Of a stretch of 64,000 bases of DNA, positions 55,691 to 63,898 are shown in pieces; position 1 is the stretch's first letter; the number at the start of each line of letters is the position of its first letter. Position numbers and translations under genes: made by a program. Below the pieces are notes generated by a model. That model saw only the letters and a program-made list of their open reading frames with translations, was not told the origin of the DNA and searched no databases. This DNA is from Cupriavidus sp. D384 (GTDB lineage: Bacteria > Pseudomonadota > Gammaproteobacteria > Burkholderiales > Burkholderiaceae): contig NZ_BBQI01000017.1 of NCBI RefSeq assembly GCF_001652915.1, positions 1 to 64,000 on the forward strand, read 5' to 3'.

Positions 55691-56122
55691 GCGTCAACTT
55701 GTCGTAGGTCCTTTCGCATGCCAACCCTGCTACCTTGAGCTGGTCGGCGTAGCCAGCCAGGATTCCCGAAGCGCGGTCAGACCTGCCGAGCACGTCGACG
55801 AGCACATCGAGGGGGTCGCCACCCGGCTTGTCCTGGCCGCCGCCGGCAGTGACGGAATCGTTGGCGGCTCGGGCGGCGGCAAGTAGCTGGTCGACACGCT
55901 TCCGCAGCCGGTCAGCAGCATCGCCAGCAGCCCGGGCATCAGCGCGAGCCGCGTCAGCATCTTTCTTGGAAACATTGGCAATCTCCATTTGCGCCGCCGT
56001 GCGGCGTTGTTCCTCGGCGCGCGCACGATCGACGGCTTTCACCTGGTCGACAGCGGCGGACAGCGCCGCCTTCGTGCGCTCAGCGGTGAAGGCGGCCTCG
56101 TCATGAATGGATTGCTGCCAGC
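55668..56122 (-). pseudogene. Inner-membrane spanin (Rz-like, DUF2514), 5' end deleted
   Basis: About 150 C-terminal residues of a DUF2514-type Rz protein: RWQQSIHDEAAFTAERTK, a long Ala/Arg/Glu-rich coiled coil (DAARADARAAGDAADRLRKR) and DVLGRSDRASGILAGYADQLKVAGLACERTYDKL. The N-terminal membrane anchor is missing and the reading frame joins out of frame to the endolysin remnant. Because the signal anchor is lost, the product would not be inserted normally. The nested Rz1-like gene lies inside. Confidence 0.7.
55730..55975 (-). CDS. Outer-membrane spanin Rz1-like lipoprotein, nested in the Rz gene
   Basis: 81 residues in a different frame inside the DUF2514 gene. A signal peptide ends in the lipobox LLTGC (Cys24), followed by SVSTSYLPPPEPPTIP, the Pro-rich mature segment typical of Rz1. 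ATG 55975 has GGAGA 6 nt upstream. The nested Rz/Rz1 layout is well known in phages. The gene is intact although its Rz partner is truncated. Confidence 0.75.
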   Translation of the reverse strand: MFPRKMLTRLALMPGLLAMLLTGCGSVSTSYLPPPEPPTIPSLPAAARTSRVATPSMCSSTCSAGLTALRESWLATPTSSR

Positions 56123-56458
56123 GCCCCCCGCCGCCAGCACATCGTCTGTTTCCAGCGCGCGCCAGATGTTGTCTGGCGCGAACCCGACATTCCGCGCGGC
56201 GCACAGTCGTCCCAGCCACGGCCGGCTGGCCGGGTGCAGACAGACTCCCGTCACGCCGCCGCGCGACGCCCGGGTGCCGCGCTCGAACTGCCAGAAGCCG
56301 CGAGCCGGCCCGTTGCCCATCTGGCGGCGATGCATGAATTCCGATTCCTGCAGGCCGGTCGCCAGCAGCAGCACCCGGGCCTCGGGGGTGTCCATCGTCG
56401 ACGGCAGCATGGCAAGCGCCGGATCGATGGCCAGCTTTACGATTACGTTCAGCTCCAT
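56039..56458 (-). pseudogene. Endolysin-like gene, 3' part deleted
   Basis: The first about 105 residues match a Burkholderiaceae phage endolysin family: LAIDPALAMLPSTMDTPEARVLLLATGLQESEF, GPARGFWQFERG and ALETDDVLAAG. After LAAG the frame leaves the family and runs into the out-of-frame Rz region. The usual continuation (a second half of about 70-90 residues) is absent. The catalytic Glu of LQESEF remains, but the enzyme is probably nonfunctional. Confidence 0.7.
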
Positions 56459-56459
56459 C

Positions 56460-56816
56460 TCAGCCTCCCAGTCGCCGTGTCTGGCTGCGCTCCCGCGCGA
56501 TACGCAGGGCCGCCAGGAACAGCGACACGTCGCCACGCGACGCCATCACGAGCCATAACAGCACCGCATTCGCCACCACCTCGGTGGGTTCGACCGGGGT
56601 CCAGTACCAGCCACCCCAGACGCGTAGCGCGATGGTCGCGTAGACGACCACCAGGACGTATCGCGCCAGGCGGGCGTGCCATGCCAGCGGCCCGCAGTCC
56701 GGACTGCGCGCGAGCACCAGGATCAGTCCGATCATCGTGGCCAGCGTCCCGTTGAGCACCAGCAGTGCCAAGTCGAGCGCACCGTGCGCATGGAAATATC
56801 CGAATACCTCAGTCAT
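56460..56816 (-). CDS. Putative phage holin (3 membrane segments)
   Basis: 118 residues with three membrane segments: ALLVLNGTLATMIGLILVLA, YVLVVVYATIALRVWGGW and VVANAVLLWLVMA, ending in a basic tail (RERSQTRR). Position directly before the endolysin gene and topology fit a holin. Start ATG 56816 overlaps the previous stop, with GGAGG 8 nt upstream. Confidence 0.65.
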   Translation of the reverse strand: MTEVFGYFHAHGALDLALLVLNGTLATMIGLILVLARSPDCGPLAWHARLARYVLVVVYATIALRVWGGWYWTPVEPTEVVANAVLLWLVMASRGDVSLFLAALRIARERSQTRRLGG

Positions 56817-57204
56817 GACGGCCACCTCCAAAGATTCGATCGATCAACCGCTCGGCTGCGCCGCGCAGCAGCTTCGTCAGCGCGGCCTCCACCCAGTCCA
56901 GCAGCGCGCCCGCAATCACCAGCACTGACGCCGCGCAGATGAAGGCCACAAACCACGCCGGCGCCCACTCCACCGCTGAGCGCGCCGCCGGCGTGACGGC
57001 GTATCCGCCGATCAGCGAGATCAGGAAATAGGCGAGCTTCTTGAACCGGGATGGCTCTTTGCTTCGCAACAGGAACACCAGCGCACCGCAGACGACCCCG
57101 GACAACATGCCCAGATCGGGCTCGCCCCCCATCATCTGAAGTGCCGCAGTGCCGACGGCCCCAGTCAGGGCTGGGCTGCCTGCCGAGGAAACAAGCTCGG
57201 GCAT
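56809..57204 (-). CDS. Second putative phage holin/membrane protein
   Basis: 131 residues with three or four membrane segments (GMLSGVVCGALVFLL, LAYFLISLIGGYAVT, FVAFICAASVLVIAGALL) and an amphipathic basic end. It precedes the three-segment holin and may be a holin or antiholin partner. A terminator/attenuator ends just before its ribosome-binding site. Confidence 0.65.
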   Translation of the reverse strand: MPELVSSAGSPALTGAVGTAALQMMGGEPDLGMLSGVVCGALVFLLRSKEPSRFKKLAYFLISLIGGYAVTPAARSAVEWAPAWFVAFICAASVLVIAGALLDWVEAALTKLLRGAAERLIDRIFGGGRHD

Positions 57205-57215
57205 GTACGTCCCCC

Positions 57216-57250
57216 AAAAAAGAACACGGCCACCAGAACGGCGGCCGTGT
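57216..57250 (-). terminator. Intrinsic terminator/attenuator between tail and lysis genes
   Basis: Minus-strand hairpin ACACGGCC / GGCCGTGT (57243-57250 and 57224-57231) followed by six T residues (57221-57216). The holin Shine-Dalgarno comes a few bases later. It would reduce readthrough from the tail operon into the lysis cassette. Confidence 0.75.
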
Positions 57251-57266
57251 GTGCACGGTGTTGCTC

Positions 57267-58124
57267 CTAACCGATTGGCGGTTCGGGCCAATTGATGGCT
57301 GAGGGCCAGCCCGCGCAGGCCGGCAAGTCCCGCAGAGCTTTTCGATAGGCGGACCAGGCTGCCGGCACGGACTCACCCAACTCCAGTGCGCGGATCACGA
57401 CGCCATCAGACCGGCGCAACAGCGCATCGCGCTTCCAGCGCGCACCGGTCGCCAGTGCTTCATTCGTGGGCGGCGGCTCCTCCACCACGGCGTCCTTCGG
57501 CGGTTCCTCGCCAATGCCTTCGATCACATGCTCGCTGCCGTCCGCGAGCCAGTAGCGTTGGCCGCGCAGATCGCGCACGCGCTGCCAGCCGTCGGTGTTG
57601 TCGCACCACCTTGGCGCCGCCCCTTCGCCGCACGCGGGCGGAGGGCACAGCGTCAGATGCTCGGGCAGTTCGGCCCCAATGATCGGTGGATGGGCCCGAA
57701 TTCCGGTGCCCTTCTCATAGACAGTGGAACTACTGAAATCGGGAACGAGCATCCAGCCTTCGCCACCCCACTGCACCGCTTCAAACTCGCCGATCTCTGG
57801 CAGCGGTTGCGTGGTTGCGGAGGCGGGAATCGGTTCGCCGAACGCCAAGGGCGCTATTGGAAGCGCCGTCGCCTTGTCCAGCACGACGACAGTGCGGTTG
57901 TCCGGCACCAGTTCCCAGGCAGACTTGTCACCGCAGACGCGCCAGGCAAACTTTTGCGGCGCGTCATGCTCGGGAAAACTGTCGATGGTATTGGCAGGCA
58001 TCGGATACATGCCGTCGCGGGGGCTACGGTATGCCTTGACAGGGCCCGCGTACTCGCCGGTCTGCGGATCAAACGCCGCCACCAGCTTGAAAGGGGCAGG
58101 CACCTCGCGGAATTCATCGCTCAT
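57267..58124 (-). CDS. Tail fibre assembly/structural protein with phage tail-assembly C-terminus
   Basis: 285 residues. The N-terminal two thirds are a repetitive, Pro-rich phage region (FDPQTGEYAGPVKAYRSPRDGMYPMPANTI). The C-terminal 60 residues (SAYRKALRDLPACAGWPSAINWPEPP) match the tail fibre assembly protein (Tfa) end. It follows the fibre gene by 12 bp. Confidence 0.75.
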   Translation of the reverse strand: MSDEFREVPAPFKLVAAFDPQTGEYAGPVKAYRSPRDGMYPMPANTIDSFPEHDAPQKFAWRVCGDKSAWELVPDNRTVVVLDKATALPIAPLAFGEPIPASATTQPLPEIGEFEAVQWGGEGWMLVPDFSSSTVYEKGTGIRAHPPIIGAELPEHLTLCPPPACGEGAAPRWCDNTDGWQRVRDLRGQRYWLADGSEHVIEGIGEEPPKDAVVEEPPPTNEALATGARWKRDALLRRSDGVVIRALELGESVPAAWSAYRKALRDLPACAGWPSAINWPEPPIG

Positions 58125-58136
58125 ATGACAAGCGTC

Positions 58137-58964
58137 CTAGTAGGCAATGCAGAACAGGAATTTCACACCCGCCGCCAGGTTGGCCTGGCCGCCGACACTG
58201 GCCACCCTCACGACGTGGGCATGGCCGCCGCCGCTTCGAACAATGGCAGCATGCCGATGGGCGCCGGCCGGGCTGGTCAAGCTTCGCGCATGCTGGGTCA
58301 GATCCAGAAAGGACGGGCCGTCCGACGCGCCCTGCCGGTCCTGGTGCGTCGCCGCGGGCGAATAGACATACTCGTGCTGATGCGGGTCGCATGCGTACAC
58401 TTCGGCCGCATGATCGTGGACGCCTGCGCTATCGGTTGTCGCCGGGTGAAAATGGCTGATGACGGCCCCTGCCGACCGGTCACCGACCGTCGTCGCTGCG
58501 CCCGAGAGCACTGCATACCCATCCGGCACGTCGGGAACGTGGAACGTGGCAACGCCGTCGCCACCGTATGTCGTGCCGATGGCATTGAACAGTTCCGGGT
58601 ACACCGCCGGGGAATAGGCCGCCCCGTTCATCGCAAGCGTCCCGTCGGGCGGGGCATCACCAGCCACAATGACGAGCTGACCGGGCCCATATCGCCTGAC
58701 CCTGGAGAATGCCTGCGTCAGCGCATCGATCCGTTCGGCCCCAAGACCGAAGTCGTAGACGCGCGCCAACTCCTTCACCTGCCTGAACAGCCAGGCCGTG
58801 CGCTGGTCGATCAACTGCTGGACCCGATTGAACTGCTCCAGCAGCGGCGGCACTTCGCCGATATAGGCCCACCCTTCCCGATAGTCCTTGCGTGCGATCT
58901 GCTCTATCTCGCCGCCCGTGGCCCAGATCATTTCGAAGTCGTCGAAAAAATCCACTGCATCCAT
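58137..58964 (-). CDS. Tail fibre/collar domain protein
   Basis: 275 residues. An N-terminal helical part (AVDFFDDFEMIW, IEQIARKDYREG), a middle helix (LLEQFNRVQQLIDQRTAWL) and a phage tail collar domain (LAMNGAAYSPAVYPELFNAIGTTYGGDGVATFHVPDV), ending in a His-rich region (DPHQHEYVY). Short for a full fibre; likely the distal adhesin or short fibre. Start ATG 58964 with AGGAA upstream. Confidence 0.8.
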   Translation of the reverse strand: MDAVDFFDDFEMIWATGGEIEQIARKDYREGWAYIGEVPPLLEQFNRVQQLIDQRTAWLFRQVKELARVYDFGLGAERIDALTQAFSRVRRYGPGQLVIVAGDAPPDGTLAMNGAAYSPAVYPELFNAIGTTYGGDGVATFHVPDVPDGYAVLSGAATTVGDRSAGAVISHFHPATTDSAGVHDHAAEVYACDPHQHEYVYSPAATHQDRQGASDGPSFLDLTQHARSLTSPAGAHRHAAIVRSGGGHAHVVRVASVGGQANLAAGVKFLFCIAY

Positions 58965-58966
58965 GC

Positions 58967-59557
58967 TCACAAGTTCCTCGAAAGAAAGCCGACGCCAAAC
59001 CCGTAACAACGTTGATGTCTGAAGCCAAACGGCTTGCTACCACCGCCAGCCATCGACCGAATGCCGACCCCGGCCGCCTTCGGCACCAGGAGACGAACAG
59101 TGCCCGGCGCGAATGGACTCTGGCTTGGCAGGATATCCAGCCAGATCCGCAACTTCGCGTTGCCGGCGTTCTGCACGACGGCGCGCGTGGCACCGAGCAC
59201 CGCCTTGAGCGCCGCCGAGATCTCAGGGATCGTCCCGTGGCCGTTATTGATGGCGATCTTCCAGCGCAGTTGGCTGCGGTAGCTGTCGTCGTTCATCCGC
59301 GCCGGATCGCTTGCGGCCCAGCGCTGTGGCAGCAGGGACCCGGATCGGTCCAGCACCACGACCGTACCGATCATGTCGAGTTGCGTTCCCACCGCCACAT
59401 CCAGCCACCGCTCGGTGTGGAGTTGAAGCAGCGCAGCCTGCAGCAGGTTCGCCGGCGCCAGGAGACCGCATACCAGCGCCTCCAGCTTCGGCTTGCCGTG
59501 GAACTGGCCGAGCCAGTTGTCCCACGCGACCTCGTCATGCCGCTGCCTCAGGTCCAT
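58967..59557 (-). CDS. DUF2612 baseplate protein
   Basis: 196 residues matching DUF2612: WLGQFHGKPKLEALVCGLL, RWLDVAVGTQLDMIGTVVVLDRSG, ARMNDDSYRSQLRWKIAINNGHGTIPEISAAL. Such proteins connect the baseplate wedge to fibre genes in small contractile phages. The start overlaps the stop of baseplate J; GGAGG lies 7 nt upstream. Confidence 0.8.
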   Translation of the reverse strand: MDLRQRHDEVAWDNWLGQFHGKPKLEALVCGLLAPANLLQAALLQLHTERWLDVAVGTQLDMIGTVVVLDRSGSLLPQRWAASDPARMNDDSYRSQLRWKIAINNGHGTIPEISAALKAVLGATRAVVQNAGNAKLRIWLDILPSQSPFAPGTVRLLVPKAAGVGIRSMAGGGSKPFGFRHQRCYGFGVGFLSRNL

Positions 59558-61011
59558 GCCAGCACCTCCACGCGCGACACGTCGAACCGCGCGCGCTCGA
59601 ACGGGCTCACGATGATGTTGGCGTCCTGGTAGTCGCCTTCGGCCGGCACATACGCCGGATCGGCCGAATACGCGAGCCGGATCTCCGCGCGCGCGATGCC
59701 GGCTGTCTGGAACACGCCGGCGTAGAGGCGCTGCAGCACCACGTCCTCGCCGATGCCGAGTTGATTCCCGATGGCCACGATCCCCTTCTTGACCGTGTTG
59801 TAGCCATCGCCGGGAAACCTCTCCTCCTCCGGGTCCTGCGTCCTGACTTTGACCCGCACCCATGTGTAGAGGCGGTGCGAGCGATCGAAACGGATTTGCT
59901 GGGGCACGCCGTCGTCGTCCGTCACGACCACCGACCTGTCGCCATGGGTATCGACGCCGCCCGCCACCGTGCGGAAGATCTGCTCGCCGATGTCGTCTTC
60001 CACACCGCCATCGATCACGACGTGGATGCTGTGTGGCGGCCGGTCAAACGCGTCGGGCAAGTCATCGTCGTTCTGGTAGACGCGGATCGCCAGCGCCCCG
60101 GCAATGCGTTCCTTCAGATTGCTCTGCAGCGCCGGCAGCGTGGCCGCGCCCAGTCGGTAGATGCCCCGCTGGTAGCTGGACCGCACTTCTGCGTCGTTTT
60201 CGGCCAAGTGTCCGACAGCGCCCGGCTGCAGGTTCGCGACAGCCGTCCAGCCGGGCACCTGCGTAACCATCTCGGTGAGGTCGCCGATGCGCGTAAGCTG
60301 CGTCTCACAGTCCACGCTTTCCGCCAGGACGGGGCTGCCCACACGCGCGTAGTCCAGATTGGCGCTCACGGCAACGGCGAAAGCCTGCCGTCCATCCGAC
60401 ACCACGCGCACGGTCTGCTCGTCCGATTCGACGTTGAAGCCGCATGGCAGCAGCGCATGCGCCAGGCCGCTGACCACCCTGGCGGCGTTGTCCCCCGTCC
60501 GGGCGTGGTAGCTGTAGGGCGCGCCGTCGAGCGTGACGGTATAGTCCACGCCCGTCTGCATCAGCCCAACGGCCAACGCGACATCGGCGACGGCGTCCAC
60601 GGAGATCGTGACGTCCCGGTTGGTCTGCCAGATCCTCTGCGTGATCCGATGCCTGATCTGGGCGCCGGCTCGAACGGCAGTGCCCGGCACACCGTACGCC
60701 ACAACGTGGCAGCGGTTTGGCACGTCCGGGAGTCGCCGCGCGCCGGAAAAGGCAATGGCATGATCGAGCGACAGGCCCGAGGCCGTGGGCGGATACATCG
60801 CGTAATAGACGCCTTCGGCCAGCTCCCACAACGCCGCCTCGCGATCCGCGAACGTATCGACCAGCAGCCCGGTCAGCGAGTCGGGCCGCGTTTCGATGTT
60901 TCCAGCAAAACCCGCTTTGCGCAGACGACCGACGAAGCTTTCCACGATGGCCTGCCGGATTTCGGGCAGGCGCATGCGAACGAAGCCGTCCTTCGTTACC
61001 CCGTATTCCAT
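59548..61011 (-). CDS. Baseplate J/gp47-like wedge protein
   Basis: 487 residues. N-terminal wedge helix region (IRQAIVESFVGRLRKAGF), a central Baseplate_J domain (LDHAIAFSGARRLP, VPGTAVRAGAQIRH) and a C-terminal domain (TVKKGIVAIGNQLGIGEDVVLQRLYAGVFQTAGI). It forms the baseplate periphery. Next to gp25 and DUF2612 genes as in simple myovirus baseplates. Confidence 0.88.
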   Translation of the reverse strand: MEYGVTKDGFVRMRLPEIRQAIVESFVGRLRKAGFAGNIETRPDSLTGLLVDTFADREAALWELAEGVYYAMYPPTASGLSLDHAIAFSGARRLPDVPNRCHVVAYGVPGTAVRAGAQIRHRITQRIWQTNRDVTISVDAVADVALAVGLMQTGVDYTVTLDGAPYSYHARTGDNAARVVSGLAHALLPCGFNVESDEQTVRVVSDGRQAFAVAVSANLDYARVGSPVLAESVDCETQLTRIGDLTEMVTQVPGWTAVANLQPGAVGHLAENDAEVRSSYQRGIYRLGAATLPALQSNLKERIAGALAIRVYQNDDDLPDAFDRPPHSIHVVIDGGVEDDIGEQIFRTVAGGVDTHGDRSVVVTDDDGVPQQIRFDRSHRLYTWVRVKVRTQDPEEERFPGDGYNTVKKGIVAIGNQLGIGEDVVLQRLYAGVFQTAGIARAEIRLAYSADPAYVPAEGDYQDANIIVSPFERARFDVSRVEVLAWT

Positions 61012-61019
61012 AGATTTCC

Positions 61020-61385
61020 TCAAGCGCGCAAGAATTCCCGGCGCGCCACGAGCCCGTGATCGGTATCGGCGGCAAAGTCCACCTCCAGCGAACGTCGCTC
61101 CCGGTCGATCCGGAAATCGATTCGACGCACCGTACGCACGCCAGGCACATCGGCGATGCGCGCACGGAAAATCGCCTCCAGTGCGGCCCGATTCGGGTTC
61201 TTGACCAGGACAGCCTCGAAGTACGGCACACCGAACGTCGTGTCGAGAAACCACTCGCCCAGCAGCGCGCGCAGTGTCACCCGGATCTGCTGGCCGATTC
61301 GCCCGGCGCCGTCCACGAGCCAGCAATCGCCGTTGTGCGACAGATCCAGGTCGTGCCCATCGTCCAGCGCGAGATCAAGCGTCAT
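61020..61385 (-). CDS. gp25/GPW-like baseplate wedge protein
   Basis: 121 residues, gp25-like lysozyme-fold (inactive) family: IGQQIRVTLRALLGEWFLDTTFGVPYFEAVL and VPGVRTVRRIDFRID. It caps the sheath/baseplate initiation. Its start overlaps the stop of the spike gene. Confidence 0.85.
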   Translation of the reverse strand: MTLDLALDDGHDLDLSHNGDCWLVDGAGRIGQQIRVTLRALLGEWFLDTTFGVPYFEAVLVKNPNRAALEAIFRARIADVPGVRTVRRIDFRIDRERRSLEVDFAADTDHGLVARREFLRA

Positions 61386-62068
61386 GGCAGGGGTCCCGAG
61401 GTGTCGCCGCCACGGCTGTCGTGGTGCCGGTGGCCGTCGTCGACAACGTTGTCGGAGTGAATGGTCCCGCCACCGTGGTGGATGTCGCCTGCGATCCGCG
61501 TGCCGGCGCTGCCGCCCTTGCCCGCCATGCCAGCGCCGTAAGTAAACAGCCCCTCAACCGACACATCCTTCTCGAAGACGGCCGGCATGGTCACCCGAAA
61601 CTCGCCGGGGCCACCGAGGATGGCGTCGCCTGCCGGTGTCAGCTTCAACGCGCACCGGCCGTACTGGACGCTGACGTTCTCCGTATCGGCTCTGCCGGCG
61701 CCCGGACGCACCACCGGCGTGGCAAACGCGTCCGACAGGTCGAACTGCCGGGGGTCATCCGGGGCGCTGTCGGCGCCGGCCAGCCAATTTTCCAGCGCGC
61801 GCTCGGAGAACGACAGCTTCACCGGATCGCCTTGCCGCAGCGGCACCGAGATCAGCGCCTGCCGCCCGGCCACGTCGCCCGCTGGCCAGCACACCGGCAC
61901 CTGTACGATCTGCGGCGGCGCGAGCGCCGTGCCATTTGCCAACTGCTTGGGCAACGCAGGCCGCACCACCGCGCACGCACCGTCGTACGACACGATCACG
62001 CCGGGCAGGCACGTGTGTACCTCTGCCAACTCGGTGGCGATCAGCTGGCGCAACTCTGTCACATTCAT
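61382..62068 (-). CDS. Gp138-type membrane-puncturing spike
   Basis: 228 residues. An N-terminal OB-type domain with HTCLPGVIVSYDGACAVVRP and PLRQGDPVKLSFSERALENWL, typical of the Gp138 N-terminal family, and a C-terminal Gly/His-rich tip (HHGGGTIHSDNVV, DGHRHHDSRGG) that may bind a metal. It is the central spike that pierces the outer membrane. Confidence 0.85.
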   Translation of the reverse strand: MNVTELRQLIATELAEVHTCLPGVIVSYDGACAVVRPALPKQLANGTALAPPQIVQVPVCWPAGDVAGRQALISVPLRQGDPVKLSFSERALENWLAGADSAPDDPRQFDLSDAFATPVVRPGAGRADTENVSVQYGRCALKLTPAGDAILGGPGEFRVTMPAVFEKDVSVEGLFTYGAGMAGKGGSAGTRIAGDIHHGGGTIHSDNVVDDGHRHHDSRGGDTSGPLP

Positions 62069-62069
62069 G

Positions 62070-62981
62070 TCAGCGATTCCCTGTCGGTGGCGCGGCGCGG
62101 TCTACCAGTTGCAGTTCTGTCATCCAGTCGCCGTCGTCCGAGTCGCCCGTGTGCTTCACCGCATCGGCCCGGAACAAGCCTTCCGCCGTACGGCTTTCCA
62201 GCTTCACCAGATCCCCGGGGTTGATCTGCGGGAGCAGCAATGAACGCACCCGCCAGCCGTCGCGCTGCTGGGCCGCGCTGACCAGTTGCTGGCGCTTTCC
62301 GGTTTGTTCGTCCCGAACGCGCGCTTTCTCGCGCGCGCCGTGCCGGGTGCGCTCCGGCGCGCCAATCAGCCCGGTGTCCGCCGCCAGCACCACAGCCTGG
62401 CGCCTCGATGTGCCACGCCTTGGCACGATCTGCAGCGTCTGGTTCTGGATCGACCACTCCAGCCCCGCCCCCTGCACCACCTTGTGCAGCGCCTGCCGCG
62501 CCGGCCCGTAGTAGGCAAAGCCGTTCTGCCACATCCGGTCTGGTACACCGTCGGCCATCACCAGCGGCAGGCCCATCTGCTGTGCTATGTCGCGGACGAT
62601 GCGATGCGCGGACGCGCCCGCGCCATACCCGATCGACACGGCCGTATCACGGACCTCGACATAGCCATCGCGCAGCTCCAGTTCGGTGACGACGTCGGGC
62701 CCGTCACGGAACGTCCACGCGTCAGTGACCGCGCCAGCGGCCAGCAAGAGCGGCCCACCCTCTTCGACGTAGCCGGCATGGAGCGTGCAATGCACGTCGG
62801 GCACTTCGATGCCGCGCCGGGTGTCCGGCCGGAGGTTGTAAATGCGGAGCCGATGCTGGTTGGTCTGCTCGCTGGCGTCCTTGTCGATATCGAAGGTCAA
62901 GCGCAGCGGCGGGAGGATCTCGATGCCGCGCTGGCCCGGCTTCCCGATCAATAGGCGATACGTTCGGTCAAAGCGCGCCAT
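62070..62981 (-). CDS. Baseplate hub protein (gpD/gp27-like)
   Basis: 303 residues. FDRTYRLLIGKPGQRGIEI start and the hub-like repeat of beta domains with RIVRDIAQQMGLPLV and LEWSIQNQTLQIVPRRGTSRRQAVVLAADTGLIGAPERT. Comparable to the phage baseplate hub encoded by gene D in P2-like phages. It carries the spike. Confidence 0.8.
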   Translation of the reverse strand: MARFDRTYRLLIGKPGQRGIEILPPLRLTFDIDKDASEQTNQHRLRIYNLRPDTRRGIEVPDVHCTLHAGYVEEGGPLLLAAGAVTDAWTFRDGPDVVTELELRDGYVEVRDTAVSIGYGAGASAHRIVRDIAQQMGLPLVMADGVPDRMWQNGFAYYGPARQALHKVVQGAGLEWSIQNQTLQIVPRRGTSRRQAVVLAADTGLIGAPERTRHGAREKARVRDEQTGKRQQLVSAAQQRDGWRVRSLLLPQINPGDLVKLESRTAEGLFRADAVKHTGDSDDGDWMTELQLVDRAAPPTGNR

Positions 62982-63300
62982 TCGCCAGCTCCGAAGCCTC
63001 CACGTAGATCAGCGCCACGTCGCCGGCCGGCAGCGCCTCCCTCCCGACAGCATCGCGCCGGTCGGGCACCAGCGCCACCAGCTCCCCGGGCGGCACGGAC
63101 AGGTGCCGGAAGCGGGCCAGCAGCGGCGTGTCGGGTACAACGGCCACGCCAGCGACGATCAGCTCGTTGTAGGCGTTCTCGATCGCCAGCGACCACAGTT
63201 CAGCCTCGCTGTTCCAGGACAGTCGGAGGAAACACGTCATGCCGTCCAGCTCGACTTCGATCAGGCTGTCGTTGGCGTCGCTCACGGGAAGGGTCAGCAT
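62968..63300 (-). CDS. Baseplate plug protein (Pam3 gp18-like)
   Basis: 110 residues, DUF6983-like small beta protein: NSEAELWSLAIENAYNELIVAGVAVVPDTPLLARF and DVALIYVEASELAN. Such plug proteins lie at the centre of simple baseplates. Its 3' end overlaps the hub gene start by 14 bp. Confidence 0.7.
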   Translation of the reverse strand: MLTLPVSDANDSLIEVELDGMTCFLRLSWNSEAELWSLAIENAYNELIVAGVAVVPDTPLLARFRHLSVPPGELVALVPDRRDAVGREALPAGDVALIYVEASELANGAL

Positions 63301-63303
63301 AGA

Positions 63304-63879
63304 TTACGACCTGCCCAGCAGGCGTCTCAGGTCGCTCGCTTGTTTCTCGGTCGGCACGGCAGGAGCGACCTTGCCCGCATTCGTTTTCGTGCCCCCTGCC
63401 TTGCCGCGCGCCTTGCTGTTCGCCGCTGCCACCTTCTCCGGCGGAATGTCCACGGACCTCAGCTTGACCTTGCGGATCTTGCGCAACTCGCAGGCGATAT
63501 CGAAGAAGTCCCCTTGCGTATCGCGGCTGATCTTGCAGGACTCCATCACCATGTCGGTGTAGGTGTCCAGGCCCGTAACCACGACCACGGGCAGGCGGTC
63601 CCGGTGGATCGCGCGCAGCGCATCCTTCGCCGCAACCAGCTTGCTGCGGCCCGAGGCGCCGCTATAGAGCGTGGTGGTGGATGCCGTCACCCAGCCCGAC
63701 AGCGAAAGTCTCTCGTTCTCCGGCCGAATGTGATCCGAGACCGGCGCGCCCTCTTCCACCGCATAAGCTGTCGTCTGGCTGGACAACTCGGTGGTCTCGG
63801 ACAACAGGGCATCGAGCGTAATGGCGCCCACCGTCGAGCGCCCACCCATGCCTGATACAACTAGCGAAACATCGCTCAT
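63304..63879 (-). CDS. Dit-like/tail-hub N-terminal protein
   Basis: 191 residues. The N-terminal 120 residues (TELSSQTTAYAVEEGAPVSDHI, GYLSGWVT-like LSLSGWVTAST, VVVTGLDTYTDMVMESCKI) match the phage Dit-like domain that joins tube and baseplate. A Lys/Ala-rich C-terminal tail follows. GGAGTG precedes the ATG. Confidence 0.75.
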   Translation of the reverse strand: MSDVSLVVSGMGGRSTVGAITLDALLSETTELSSQTTAYAVEEGAPVSDHIRPENERLSLSGWVTASTTTLYSGASGRSKLVAAKDALRAIHRDRLPVVVVTGLDTYTDMVMESCKISRDTQGDFFDIACELRKIRKVKLRSVDIPPEKVAAANSKARGKAGGTKTNAGKVAPAVPTEKQASDLRRLLGRS

Positions 63880-63898
63880 GATTCACTCCGTTTGTTGG

